Shown here: in pieces, positions 18,604 through 26,983 of the stretch
Layout of the letters: every line of letters begins with the position of its first letter
Numbering within the stretch: the stretch's first letter is position 1
Origin: Rufibacter roseolus
GTDB lineage: Bacteria; Bacteroidota; Bacteroidia; Cytophagales; Hymenobacteraceae
DNA: 64,000 nt
Assembly (NCBI RefSeq): GCF_017916365.1
Contig: NZ_JAFMSU010000001.1
Location: 186,001-250,000 of the forward strand
Direction of reading: 5' to 3'
Program-made: the position numbers and the translations under genes
The notes under the pieces: model-generated
Databases searched by the model: none
Seen by the model: only the letters and a program-made list of their open reading frames with translations
What the model was told of the DNA's origin: nothing

Positions 18604-19321
18604 ACTGATGCGCCAACATCCTGGCTTCAAATAATTTTTCAAAAAGACGGAGCAGCTTCTCTTCCACCTCATCCATGGGCACCGCCCGCCCGATTTCCTT
18701 CTCCAGAGACGTCACCGCCTTATCTGAAATGCCGCACGGCACAATATTCCCGAAGTAGCCCAGATCTGTATTCACATTCAGCGCCAGTCCGTGCATGGTC
18801 ACCCAGCGGCTGCACTTCACGCCCATGGCGCAGATTTTCCGGGGGTTGCGCTGCTCCTCAAAATCAAGCCACACCCCAGTTAGGCCCGCAATTCTACCCG
18901 CCTTTAACTCATACTCGGCTAAGGTTTGGATCACTGCCTCTTCCAACAGGCGCAGGTATTGGTGAATATCGGTGAAGAAGTTCTCCAGGTCCAGGATGGG
19001 GTAAGCCACCAGCTGCCCGGGACCATGGTACGTAATATCACCCCCGCGGTTTATCTTATAGAAAGTGGCATGCTTCTCAGCCAGCCCCTGCTCATCCAAA
19101 AGCAAATGCTCCTCATGCCCACTTTTGCCCAAGGTATACACATGCGGATGCTGGCACAGCAGCAGGTAATTAGGAGTGGTCAGTTTCTCATCCTCAGCCA
19201 GAGACCTGTTCTGCGTCTTGATGTCCACGGTGGCTTTCAGGAGCTGCTCCTGATAATCCCAGGCCTGCTGGTAATCTACCAGCCCCATCCTCTCAAAAAC
19301 AATGTCTCTGTTCTGCTTCAT
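18587..19321 (-). CDS. lipB: Lipoyl(octanoyl) transferase LipB
   Basis: Moves octanoyl groups from acyl carrier protein to lipoyl domains, the first step of lipoate synthesis. The 244-residue sequence has the LipB signature RGGDITYHGPGQLVAYP, the GVWL strand, the catalytic Lys in KICAMGVKCSRWVTMHG, and the catalytic Cys in IVPCGISDKAVTSL. The start ATG 19319-19321 gives MKQNRDIVFERMG. It is the first gene of the minus-strand block leading to the T9SS genes and is divergent from yraN. Confidence 0.96.
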   Translation of the reverse strand: MKQNRDIVFERMGLVDYQQAWDYQEQLLKATVDIKTQNRSLAEDEKLTTPNYLLLCQHPHVYTLGKSGHEEHLLLDEQGLAEKHATFYKINRGGDITYHGPGQLVAYPILDLENFFTDIHQYLRLLEEAVIQTLAEYELKAGRIAGLTGVWLDFEEQRNPRKICAMGVKCSRWVTMHGLALNVNTDLGYFGNIVPCGISDKAVTSLEKEIGRAVPMDEVEEKLLRLFEKLFEARMLAHQYEERH

Positions 19322-19473
19322 GGTCCTGCGGGCCTACCTTTCTCTATATAATGTTACTCTGCGTTGCAGCGCGGCCTCCGTCCTGTCCTATACAGAAGCC
19401 TACTCTTCACGTATAGAAGGCTTTGCAGACGGAAAACTGTGCAAATTACTCAATATACCAGCACCTACCAAAA

Positions 19474-19827
19474 ATGGCGCATAATACTAATTTAGGAAAG
19501 CTTGGCGAGCAGGCCGCCGAGGCGCACCTCACGACGTTGGGCTACCAGGTTGTGGAGAGAAATTACCGCTACAAACGCGCCGAGGTAGACTTGATCCTGG
19601 TGAAAGAGAAGACGCTGGTGCTGGTGGAGGTCAAGACCCGGAGCACCCACCAGTACGGCTTCCCCGAGGAGGCTGTCTCTTCCAGGAAAGAGGCCATGCT
19701 CCAATTAGCCGCTGATTATTATATAGAGCAGCATCAGTGGCCCCACGATGTCCGGTTCGATGTAGTCTCTATTCTATGGAGACAAGGCCAACCCGAGATC
19801 CTGCACATAGAAGACGCCTTCCATTAA
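19474..19827 (+). CDS. yraN: YraN family endonuclease-like protein (UPF0102)
   Basis: A 117-residue protein of the YraN/UPF0102 family with a restriction-endonuclease-like core: LGKLGEQAAEAHL, RNYRYKRAEVDLILVKEK, and VLVEVKTRS supply the Glu, Asp and ExK residues of the PD-(D/E)XK fold. The biological role of the family is not settled; a link to Holliday-type structures has been proposed. The open frame begins at 19423, but ATG 19474 (MAHNTNLG) gives the usual family N-terminus. It stands alone, divergent from lipB. Confidence 0.88.
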   Translation: MAHNTNLGKLGEQAAEAHLTTLGYQVVERNYRYKRAEVDLILVKEKTLVLVEVKTRSTHQYGFPEEAVSSRKEAMLQLAADYYIEQHQWPHDVRFDVVSILWRQGQPEILHIEDAFH

Positions 19828-19897
19828 GCAGTGCTGAAACGATTCTGAAAGTTAACTCACAACAGGTCGCCTCAACTCTTATATCATAAGCTTTGGT

Positions 19898-19933
19898 GTT
19901 TTAAGGCTGATCTTTGGAAATCGACCTTAAAAC
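19898..19933. repeat. 36-nt dispersed palindrome, copy D
   Basis: Starts GTTTTAAGGCTGATC and ends TCGACCTTAAAAC. It sits between the convergent yraN and YwqK-like genes, upstream of a separate strong hairpin. Confidence 0.75.
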
Positions 19934-19974
19934 AGGAACACAACCAGAGCCGCTGCGGGCTACCAAAAGCAGAA

Positions 19975-20020
19975 AACCCGTTTCGGGGCTGTTTCTGTGA
20001 AAACAGTCCCGGAACGGGTT
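19975..20020. terminator. Strong hairpin between convergent genes
   Basis: Left arm AACCCGTTTCGGGGCTGTTT and right arm AAACAGTCCCGGAACGGGTT form a 20-bp stem with two wobble-type changes and a 6-nt loop. No T-run follows on either strand, so it may be a transcript-end stabiliser rather than a classical intrinsic terminator. Confidence 0.55.
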
Positions 20021-20050
20021 CCTACTATAAATATCATCTTTTAAGCGTTG

Positions 20051-20968
20051 TCAGTCTTTTTTCTCGAACACCAAGGCCCCGTGCCGATCATACTGTTTCA
20101 CCAGGACGGGTTCAATGGGTTTGTCAAAGGCGCTCTCGGCGTACTGGAACTCAAACTGGCGGCGGCCCCTGAAATCGTAGAAGTTGATCCAGGTGCCTAC
20201 TTTGCGGCCTTTGTCATAGGTGCCCAGCCACTCCAGCTGTCCGTTTTCATAGAACTTATAGTATTCACCCTGTACTTGGCCATACTGGTAAGGAATTACC
20301 TCCTTGATCTTAGTTTTGGCGGCATCATAGTATGAGATCACGGCATCGCGCAAAAAGCCTTTCTCAAAGTGCTGTCGCTGTGACAACGTGCTGTCGGTTT
20401 TGAAGGTCTCCCAGCGCAGATGCTTGGTACCCACGTAGAAATAACCCTGTTCAATGAGCACATCTCCCCGCATTTTGGTATAGGGCCCGTGGAGGATGAG
20501 CATCTGGGTTTTGGAAGGGTCTAGAGTGGGCGACCGGAAGATTTTCCGCTTCTTCACGTCAAAGTAGTGTTTGTCGCGCACGTAAGGGTTAGGCTCTTTG
20601 TACTCGCGCAGGTAGTAAAAGGTCTCCACAATCTGGTTCTTGCCCTTACCCTGGCGCGCAAATCCCTTCTTCACCCTATACCCGAAGTAAATTTTCTTTT
20701 TGTCGTCTTTCTTCTTGCTCTTACCAACTTTGGCGTCTTTTTCCTTAACGCTGTCTGGGGTTGCGGTTGCCAGGGAAGGCTTAGCCAGGGAATCGTTCAG
20801 GATGGCGGTATCCACGGGGTTCAGCACCTCCACTTCTTTGGCTTTCTTCCAGAAAAGGAGTTTTTTCTTTTCCTTGGCTATGATCTGGGCCTGCGTGTCC
20901 TGGTGTAGTCCCCAAACCACCAAAAGACTCAATAACAGCACCTTTGCCCAAACTTTCTTCTCACCCAT
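20051..20968 (-). CDS. Exported protein with C-terminal YwqK/MORN-like repeats
   Basis: A 305-residue protein with a signal peptide (cleavage near QDTQAQ). A Lys-rich low-complexity segment (residues about 30-95, including KSKKKDDKKKIYFGYRV) precedes a C-terminal repeat of the MORN_2/YwqK type: GEYYKFYENGQLEWLGTYDK and GTWINFYDFRGRRQFEF. Proteins of this type are often labelled YwqK family antitoxin, but no toxin partner is next to it, so that label is not supported. It ends convergently with yraN. Function unknown; probably periplasmic or surface. Confidence 0.7.
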   Translation of the reverse strand: MGEKKVWAKVLLLSLLVVWGLHQDTQAQIIAKEKKKLLFWKKAKEVEVLNPVDTAILNDSLAKPSLATATPDSVKEKDAKVGKSKKKDDKKKIYFGYRVKKGFARQGKGKNQIVETFYYLREYKEPNPYVRDKHYFDVKKRKIFRSPTLDPSKTQMLILHGPYTKMRGDVLIEQGYFYVGTKHLRWETFKTDSTLSQRQHFEKGFLRDAVISYYDAAKTKIKEVIPYQYGQVQGEYYKFYENGQLEWLGTYDKGRKVGTWINFYDFRGRRQFEFQYAESAFDKPIEPVLVKQYDRHGALVFEKKD

Positions 20969-21108
20969 AGTAGACTTCTACTTTCTGAACTTTTGAATAT
21001 AACGCCTTTGACCTCTAAATGGTATACAGCCCCATACGGGAAACACCCGTGCCGGTGTTGCTGCCTGGAAGAAGAACAAATCACGGCAAATAAAATTCAG
21101 CAAGATCT

Positions 21109-21144
21109 GTTTTCAACCCGATTTTCTCAAAACAAGTCAGAAAC
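21109..21144. repeat. 36-nt dispersed palindrome, copy E
   Basis: Starts GTTTTCAACCCGATTTTC and ends AAGTCAGAAAC. The left half is near consensus. It is immediately beyond the rlpA terminator on the minus strand. Confidence 0.7.
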
Positions 21145-21150
21145 CTAAAA

Positions 21151-21175
21151 GCCAGACCCGTTACAACAGGCCTGG
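21151..21175 (-). terminator. Probable intrinsic terminator of rlpA
   Basis: On the minus strand GCCAGGCC pairs with GGGTCTGGC around a short loop, and TTTTAGG follows. It lies about 30 nt after the rlpA stop codon. Confidence 0.6.
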
Positions 21176-21203
21176 CGGTAAGCGTAAGCAAAACAATGGA
21201 ATC

Positions 21204-22091
21204 TTATAGGCCGGGGGTACTATTGCCACTGGTGGCCAACGCAGCGGGCTCCGCTACTGATTTAACCAATCCCTGGAACCCCTGCTTGACCAAATCTTTA
21301 CGGGCCTGCTCGGCGGTTGCCTTGGAGATAAAGCGTCCTGCCAGAATACGATGCACCTTTCTGCCGTTCACGGTTTCCTCTACCAAAGAGATAGGCATCT
21401 TCTGGTACATCCTCCGCATTTTATCGGCTTGGACCTCTGCGTTGCTCAGGCTGCTAAAGGCTCCCGCCTGGATCACGAACACCTGCTCTTTGGCCAGAGT
21501 AGGAGCCATGGGCGCTGTAGAGGAAACGGCGGAAGTCTGGGCAGGAATGGCTACCGGGCCCTTGACCACGGCGGTCTGCTCTGCAGTTGGAACTGCCTGC
21601 GTGTTTACCGGAGTGGCTGGCGCCTTGGCTAACACAGCAGGAGTTGCCGCTTCCTCAACCTTGGGCTCGGCCTCTTTCAGTTTGGCTCTGCTGACAAGGA
21701 AGTATTCAGGAAGCTCCAGCACCTCTACGGTTACATGGGCCAGACCGTCATTGCGGTAGTTGATCTTGCGGGCTGCGGCCTCAGAGAGGTCAATAATACG
21801 GGCACCTCTGAACGGACCACGGTCATTGATCTTTACCACCACGCTCTCGCCGGTGGCCTCGTTGGTTACCCTTACTTTGCTGCCTAAAGGAAGTTCATTG
21901 TGAGCGGCCGTGAGCTTGTGGCGGTTATAAACCTCGCCGCTGGTGGTGCGGCGACCATGGTATTTTGCTCCATACCAAGAGGCCAGGCCGTTTTGCTTAT
22001 CGCCTATCTCTTGCCCTGAGGCAGTTGGCGCAAAGCTGAAGAAAAAGATAAAAAGAACGGTAAGCGCATAGTAAATTTTCTGTATCCCCAT
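21204..22091 (-). CDS. rlpA: RlpA-like septal ring lipoprotein/transglycosylase with SPOR domain
   Basis: A 295-residue exported protein with a signal peptide, a double-psi beta-barrel RlpA domain (GLASWYGAKYHGRRTTSGEVYN, split as GLASWYGAKYHGRRTTSGE; KVRVTNEATGESVVVKIND; DRGPF and RIIDLSEAAA), a Pro/Ala/Thr-rich linker, and a C-terminal SPOR domain (FVIQAGAFSSLSNAEVQ). RlpA proteins cleave denuded glycan strands at the septum, and SPOR binds such glycans. The open frame runs up to 22196, but ATG 22089-22091 (MGIQKIYYAL) begins the signal sequence. It has its own terminator and is divergent from the DUF72 gene. Confidence 0.9.
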   Translation of the reverse strand: MGIQKIYYALTVLFIFFFSFAPTASGQEIGDKQNGLASWYGAKYHGRRTTSGEVYNRHKLTAAHNELPLGSKVRVTNEATGESVVVKINDRGPFRGARIIDLSEAAARKINYRNDGLAHVTVEVLELPEYFLVSRAKLKEAEPKVEEAATPAVLAKAPATPVNTQAVPTAEQTAVVKGPVAIPAQTSAVSSTAPMAPTLAKEQVFVIQAGAFSSLSNAEVQADKMRRMYQKMPISLVEETVNGRKVHRILAGRFISKATAEQARKDLVKQGFQGLVKSVAEPAALATSGNSTPGL

Positions 22092-22511
22092 TTTAGGTTT
22101 TGTTGGTGGAACATCAATTTCGAGCCACAAAATTAGGAGTAAAATTCTTCCTAACAAGTCACCGAGGGTCAACTGCGTACTTCGCAGCCTTCGCAAACTA
22201 ATTAAAGTAACATGATTTTATTTTATAATACAAATTATTATTTTAGCGATATGACAAAATTCATAAATCGTGGTATGCCAGATTTTAATATCCCGGAAAA
22301 CTAATTTTATGCGTATAAAAGCCATAAAGGCGATTTTTTAAACCCAAATAGGATTAAAATGACCTAACATCTGTTTTACTAAATCCTTAGAAAAATAGAA
22401 AGACAAAAATAAAAGCAGATTTTTTCTTAAAAATTTAGCGTAGGCCTAAAAAAACGGGAGAAATACTGACCAAATTAGCAGTTACATAGATAAAACTTAA
22501 TATTTAGCCGC
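22092..22511. other. AT-rich divergent intergenic region
   Basis: About 420 nt between rlpA and the DUF72 gene. No open frame of note, RNA gene or clear promoter box is visible. A segment near 22328-22366 (GGCGATTTTTTAAACCC followed by AGGATTAAAA) faintly resembles the 36-nt palindrome family, too weakly to count. Confidence 0.5.
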
Positions 22512-23420
22512 ATGGATTTCGGCCGCTTGCCAGACATCAGGAACGTAGACTTCAGCCTACCCAAAGACCACCCCGCCACGCAGCAGGTGCTGGCCAGAAA
22601 TGCCCGACCTACGCGCCCCAATATATACCTGGGCTGCCCCACCTGGTCTAACAAACCCTGGATTGGAACCTATTACCCCACCGGAGCCCAGGATGCCCAA
22701 CTACTATATTGGTACGCCCGGCAGTTCAATACACTGGAGATGAACACCACCCACTACCGCATACCGGATGCCAGCGCCATTCACCGCTGGAAACAGGCGG
22801 TGCCCCCGGGCTTTGTTTTCTGCCCCAAGCTGCCGCAGATCATCAGCCATGACCAACTGCTGCAAAACGTGGGTGAACCCACCAAACAGTTCTGTGATGC
22901 TATTATGGGGCTGGGTTTTACGCTTGGTATGGCCTTTCTGCAGTTGCCGCCTTTCTTCGGGCCCGATGAGTGGCCGCTGTTGGAACAGTTCCTGGTGAAT
23001 TTCCCACCTGAGGTGCCGCTGGCAGTAGAGTTCCGCCATGAGAACTGGTTCAAGGAGTCCAGAATTACAGAGCAGGCTTTCCAGACGCTGGAAGAACGGC
23101 AGATCACCACCATCATCACCGATGTGGCCGGCCGCCGTGATGTGCTGCACATGCGCCTGACTACTCCCACTGCCATGATCAGGTTCAACGGCCATGGTCT
23201 GGTACCCTCAGATTACACCCGCCTGGATGCCTGGGCAGACCGTCTGCACCAGTGGCTGGAACAGGGCTTACAGACCGTTTATTTCTTTATGCACCAAAAA
23301 GAAGTGCTGGATGCGCCCCCGGCCCTGGTACACCTCATTGACCAACTGGAGAAACGCACCGGTTTTCACCTGCAAAGGCCGCAGAAGGTGCAACAGTTCA
23401 TCCAAGGGCAGCTTTTCTAA
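22512..23420 (+). CDS. DUF72 domain protein (TIM-barrel, YecE-like)
   Basis: A 302-residue protein of the DUF72/YecE family. Signature segments are YLGCPTWSNKPWIGTYYP near residue 38, FNTLEMNTTHYRIPDA, FVFCPKLPQIISHD, LAVEFRHENWF, and a late MIRFNGHG. The family folds as a TIM barrel of unknown reaction; the conserved Glu and Arg/His residues suggest an enzyme. The ATG at 22512 leaves a typical N-terminal extension of about 30 residues. It appears monocistronic. Confidence 0.88.
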   Translation: MDFGRLPDIRNVDFSLPKDHPATQQVLARNARPTRPNIYLGCPTWSNKPWIGTYYPTGAQDAQLLYWYARQFNTLEMNTTHYRIPDASAIHRWKQAVPPGFVFCPKLPQIISHDQLLQNVGEPTKQFCDAIMGLGFTLGMAFLQLPPFFGPDEWPLLEQFLVNFPPEVPLAVEFRHENWFKESRITEQAFQTLEERQITTIITDVAGRRDVLHMRLTTPTAMIRFNGHGLVPSDYTRLDAWADRLHQWLEQGLQTVYFFMHQKEVLDAPPALVHLIDQLEKRTGFHLQRPQKVQQFIQGQLF

Positions 23421-23539
23421 TAAAGGCTTGCACTTTCAAGCCGAATTGTATAACATAGAATAGAATTCACAGGCAACCCCCACCTGGCAACTTGCATCTA
23501 TCGCCATACTTACTTGTTCCACCTAAGCCCTTACGCAAG

Positions 23540-25075
23540 ATGTCTCTCAAAAGCCTTTTCCAGAAATGCTGCCTATCGGTGGCCCTGCTCACGCCCTCCG
23601 TACTGTTTGCCCAAAGCGATGCGCCTTTATTATATGCACCGCAAGACAATATCACCTTGGTCATGAAAGAGACCAAGATCAATTACACCTTCAAAGTAAG
23701 CGAGGCTGGCAAAGTAAAGCTGGTGCGCCTCAGCCCCAAATCTAGGGCAAATAAGATGTGGGTGCTCACCGGCAAAGACAGCCTGTCGGTGCAATACCAG
23801 AACAATCCATACGAGAAGTTCAGGATCACCAACGGCAAAGACACGGCGCAATTGGTGTTCTCCTACTTCACGCCACCGCCGCACGAAGACTTCAACAAGA
23901 AAGGCACGGAGGAGTATGGCAAGAAAAACTACCAGGAAGCTATCAACCTGTACCAGAAAGCCCTGGCCGCCACATCTAAGGGCTCGCATGTGCGCTCTAC
24001 GTATTATAACATCGCCTGCTGTTATGCCTTGATGGGCCAGAAAGCGCCCGCGCTGAAGGCTTTGCAGCAAGCCGTAGATGCCGGATACAAGAACGTGGCG
24101 CATCTGAAGAAAGACACAGACCTTGACCTGCTCCGGCAGGAAAAAACCTACCTGCAACTGGTCACCCGGCTGGAGAAGCAAAACGCCCAACTGGGTGATC
24201 CCCTCAAATCTCAGCTGGTGACCACCGATGTCCACAACTTCTGGAAAGCGTATGACCTGGCCCTCAAGGACCCGGCCCGCCAGCAGGAGATCTTTGAGAA
24301 AGAGTACTTCGGGAAAGCCTCAGTGGGCCTCCAGGATTACTATGCAAACAAGATCCTTTCCATGGAGCAGTTCCTGAACAACCTCAACAACAAACCCGCG
24401 TTTTTCTCCGCTATCCGCAAAAACACGCTGGAAATAGACAACATGAAGCCCGATATCTACAAGAGCTTTCAGAAGATGAAAGAACTGTACCCGGCGGCCA
24501 CTTTCCCCAACGTGTACTTTGTCATCGGCCGATACAACTCGGCGGGCACTGCCTCTGAAAACGGCCTCCTGATTGGCATTGACCAGTACTCCCGCTCAGC
24601 AGATATCCCCATGCACGAGTTGAACCTTTGGGAGCGCAACAACTATGACTACGTGAAAAACGTGCCGCCCCTTATCGCGCATGAGCTCATCCACTTCATC
24701 CAGACTGATAGGAGTTCTGACACCACCTTACTGTCCAACGCCCTGGCAGAAGGCATGGCCGATTTCATTGGGGAACTTATCTCGGGAGTGAATACAAACA
24801 AACGGGTCCATGACTTCGCCAACCCAAGAGAGAAGCAGATCTGGGAGGAGTTCCAGGAAGAGATGTACCTCAACCGCTCCTACAACTGGATTGGCAACGG
24901 CAGCCAGGAACGCCCGGACCGCCCCGCCGACTTAGGCTACTACATGGGCTACAAGATCTGCGAGGCCTACTACAACAAAGCCACTGACAAGAAACAGGCC
25001 ATTAAAGACATCCTGGAGATCAAAGACGCCCGCGCCTTCTTCGAGAAAAGCGGCTACGCCGATAAGTTTATGTAG
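23540..25075 (+). CDS. Exported TPR protein with DUF2268-type zinc metallopeptidase domain
   Basis: A 511-residue exported protein. From ATG 23540 it has a signal peptide (SVALLTPSVLFAQ), a beta-rich segment, a TPR pair (YGKKNYQEAINLYQKAL and YYNIACCYALMGQ), and a C-terminal DUF2268-like domain. The latter carries a gluzincin-type HExxH in PLIAHELIHFIQ and a downstream third ligand in NALAEGMADF. DUF2268 proteins are putative Zn-dependent proteases related to the gliding lipoprotein GldB. The open frame extends up to 23492, which would hide the signal peptide. Activity is inferred from intact zinc ligands. Confidence 0.8.
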   Translation: MSLKSLFQKCCLSVALLTPSVLFAQSDAPLLYAPQDNITLVMKETKINYTFKVSEAGKVKLVRLSPKSRANKMWVLTGKDSLSVQYQNNPYEKFRITNGKDTAQLVFSYFTPPPHEDFNKKGTEEYGKKNYQEAINLYQKALAATSKGSHVRSTYYNIACCYALMGQKAPALKALQQAVDAGYKNVAHLKKDTDLDLLRQEKTYLQLVTRLEKQNAQLGDPLKSQLVTTDVHNFWKAYDLALKDPARQQEIFEKEYFGKASVGLQDYYANKILSMEQFLNNLNNKPAFFSAIRKNTLEIDNMKPDIYKSFQKMKELYPAATFPNVYFVIGRYNSAGTASENGLLIGIDQYSRSADIPMHELNLWERNNYDYVKNVPPLIAHELIHFIQTDRSSDTTLLSNALAEGMADFIGELISGVNTNKRVHDFANPREKQIWEEFQEEMYLNRSYNWIGNGSQERPDRPADLGYYMGYKICEAYYNKATDKKQAIKDILEIKDARAFFEKSGYADKFM

Positions 25076-25100
25076 TTGTTGGTGTTAGCTTGAATATAAA

Positions 25101-25379
25101 ATGACGAAAGCAGAAGACAGCTGGAACGAAGTAAAAAAGAAATTTAAAATAGGAGACGAAGTTGAAGGCATAGTTGTCCATAAGGCCCCATTTGGTGATT
25201 TTATAGATTTAGGGGTTGAGTTTCTTGCCCTATTAGAAGTTATTGTAGTTAAGGATTTGACGCCAGAAAAGTATAGGAAAGGATTGTATAACCCTATAGG
25301 TTCAAAAATCCAAGCCTATATTGTTTCATTTGAAGATTCAAATCAGCAGATTAGGTTAGCCCAAAACCAGCTAGATTAA
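25101..25379 (+). CDS. Small S1-domain RNA-binding protein
   Basis: A 92-residue protein made almost wholly of an S1 domain: FKIGDEVEGIVVHKAPFGDF, then IDLGVEFLALLEV, and a C-terminal VSFEDSNQQIRLAQ. S1 domains bind single-stranded RNA in translation and decay factors. The gene is clearly more AT-rich than its neighbours (many TTT, ATA, AAA and TTA codons), suggesting recent acquisition. It starts 25 nt after the metallopeptidase stop. Its specific role cannot be read from sequence. Confidence 0.75.
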   Translation: MTKAEDSWNEVKKKFKIGDEVEGIVVHKAPFGDFIDLGVEFLALLEVIVVKDLTPEKYRKGLYNPIGSKIQAYIVSFEDSNQQIRLAQNQLD

Positions 25380-25503
25380 TAGAATCAAAAGGAACAATTC
25401 TTCCGACAACAATATCTTTGGGCAGTTTCATCCGATTTGCTAATCCTTTTTTGGCCATATTAGACTTGTTCAAGAAAAGTAGCGCCCTTTCATCCTGCCG
25501 GAT

Positions 25504-25564
25504 GACGTCGTTGCAGTGCAACGACGCTACATATTGGCTTGTAGCGTCGTTACACCGTAACGAA
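25504..25564. repeat. Inverted pair of GTAG-tagged REPs, second family
   Basis: The left arm contains CGTCGTTGCAGTGCAACGAC followed by GCTAC, the right arm starts GTAGCGTCGTTACACCGTAA. The two are inverted copies around a 10-nt spacer, and each is itself palindromic. The GTAG head matches RAYT-type REPs. No RAYT gene is in the window. Confidence 0.75.
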
Positions 25565-25594
25565 GTATGCATTCGGTCCACCTAATGCTATGTT

Positions 25595-25630
25595 GCTTTG
25601 CGCCTGGTTTTGAAAAATCGGGCTTAAAAG
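25595..25630. repeat. 36-nt dispersed palindrome, copy F
   Basis: Starts GCTTTGCGCCTGGTTTTG and ends TCGGGCTTAAAAG. It ends 24 nt from the histidine kinase stop codon, in its presumed 3' end. Confidence 0.65.
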
Positions 25631-25654
25631 GAGAGGCCTGTGCTTTCCAAAACT

Positions 25655-26983
25655 TTAGTGAAGCGCGGCCAGCGTGGTGGCTTCGGTGAAGGCGATATGG
25701 AAGGTGGTAAGGCCATCGGGGCCGGATTGCAGGGAGAAGGGGAAGTGGTGGTGCAGGAGTATCTCCCTGATCATGGTGAGCCCGATGCCCTGACCGTTGG
25801 TTTTGGTGCTGAAGAAAGGGGAGAACAGCTTTTCCTGTATCTCGGGGGTAATGGGCTTGCCATTGTCCTGGATGTCAAGCTGCGGCGGCGAGGCGCTGGT
25901 CCGCACCCTTACCCAACCTCCGGGCTCGGTGGCTTCCAAGGCGTTCTTCACCACATTGATCAGAACCTGCTCCATTTGCTGCACATCCATGCAAATGTCG
26001 GGTACCTGTGGAGCCAAATTCCATTCCCACTGCACCTGCTTGCGCTCAAAGGAAGGCAACATCAATCTATGGATGCTGTGCAGCAGCTGGTGCAGATCGG
26101 TGGGTTGTTTCACGGGCGGCGGAATCCGGACTACATTCGCGAAATTGGCCATAAAACCGGCCAGGTTCTGGTTGCGCGTGATGCAGACCTGCAGTGCTTC
26201 GTCAAAATCGGGGCGGGTGTCTTCGTTCAGCTGCGGCGAGAAATACGAGAAAGAATGCAGGATGGAGTTGACCGCCCCAATGGAGTTGTTGATCTCATGC
26301 GACATCATCCGGATAAGTTTCTCGTAGGCGTTGCGCTCCTTCTCCAGCAGTTCCTGCGTGAGTTCCTCCACCAAAATAAAGTAGCGGTGGTAGCCCCGGT
26401 CCAGGAACCTGATCTTGCGGCAGCGGTAGGTCTCAATACCGTTAGGCCTGATCACGCGCTGCTCATCCTTGGGCAGTTTACCCAAAGAGGCTCCCCAGTG
26501 GCTGGGAAGCGCATCCAACGGTTTGCCCACCACCTCTTTTCCCGAGGCCTGCAGCAGCAGCGCCGCCGCTGGGTTCACACCCGCTACCCGGTCATAGGTG
26601 TCCAGGAGGATAATGCCGGAGGGGGAGGCTTCAATCAGGCGCTCCAGAAGGAAATGCTTCTCGGTTTGGGTTACCCGTTGCTCCCGCAGCTCGTCCATCA
26701 TCTGGTTGTACACGTGAATGAGCTGGTCTACCTCTTTTTGGCCCGTTTCCATGAATTTGATGGAAAAATCTCGGTCCCGGATAGACTCCACGCCAGCGGC
26801 GATGAGGTTGAGCGGCCGCACAAAGGAGGCGTACAAACTGCCTGTAAAGATGAGGCTGACCAGAATCAACACCTCAGAAGCCACAAAAAGCCACTTGTTG
26901 TAGGTAAGCAGCTGCCAGGCCAGTACTCCCATAGCGGAGTACAGCAGAATGGTGGTTAAGATGAATTTACTCCGCAGCGTCAT
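25655..26983 (-). CDS. Sensor histidine kinase (NtrB-like, with HAMP and PAS)
   Basis: A 442-residue membrane kinase. Two helices (about residues 7-25 and 31-52) are followed by a HAMP-like linker (VRPLNLIAAGVESI), a PAS segment (SPSGIILLDTYDRVAGVNPA), the H box RMMSHEINNSIGAVNSI with His229, an N box (NVVKNALEAT), and G boxes (IQDNGKPI and FSTKTNGQGIGL). The gene overlaps the response regulator gene by 17 nt, so the two form a couple. The periplasmic loop between the helices is almost absent, so the signal is likely sensed in the membrane or cytoplasm. Confidence 0.93.
   Translation of the reverse strand: MTLRSKFILTTILLYSAMGVLAWQLLTYNKWLFVASEVLILVSLIFTGSLYASFVRPLNLIAAGVESIRDRDFSIKFMETGQKEVDQLIHVYNQMMDELREQRVTQTEKHFLLERLIEASPSGIILLDTYDRVAGVNPAAALLLQASGKEVVGKPLDALPSHWGASLGKLPKDEQRVIRPNGIETYRCRKIRFLDRGYHRYFILVEELTQELLEKERNAYEKLIRMMSHEINNSIGAVNSILHSFSYFSPQLNEDTRPDFDEALQVCITRNQNLAGFMANFANVVRIPPPVKQPTDLHQLLHSIHRLMLPSFERKQVQWEWNLAPQVPDICMDVQQMEQVLINVVKNALEATEPGGWVRVRTSASPPQLDIQDNGKPITPEIQEKLFSPFFSTKTNGQGIGLTMIREILLHHHFPFSLQSGPDGLTTFHIAFTEATTLAALH

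Noticed and set aside
20051-20968. YwqK antitoxin of a toxin-antitoxin pair
   Set aside because: There is no toxin gene beside it, and the protein has a signal peptide; the MORN-like repeats alone do not support an antitoxin role.
25640-26959. Long plus-strand open frame (439 codons) opposite the histidine kinase gene
   Set aside because: It is the antisense of a kinase with intact H, N and G boxes. Its translation is His/Gly/Val-rich low complexity with no motif, typical of a shadow frame in GC-rich coding DNA.
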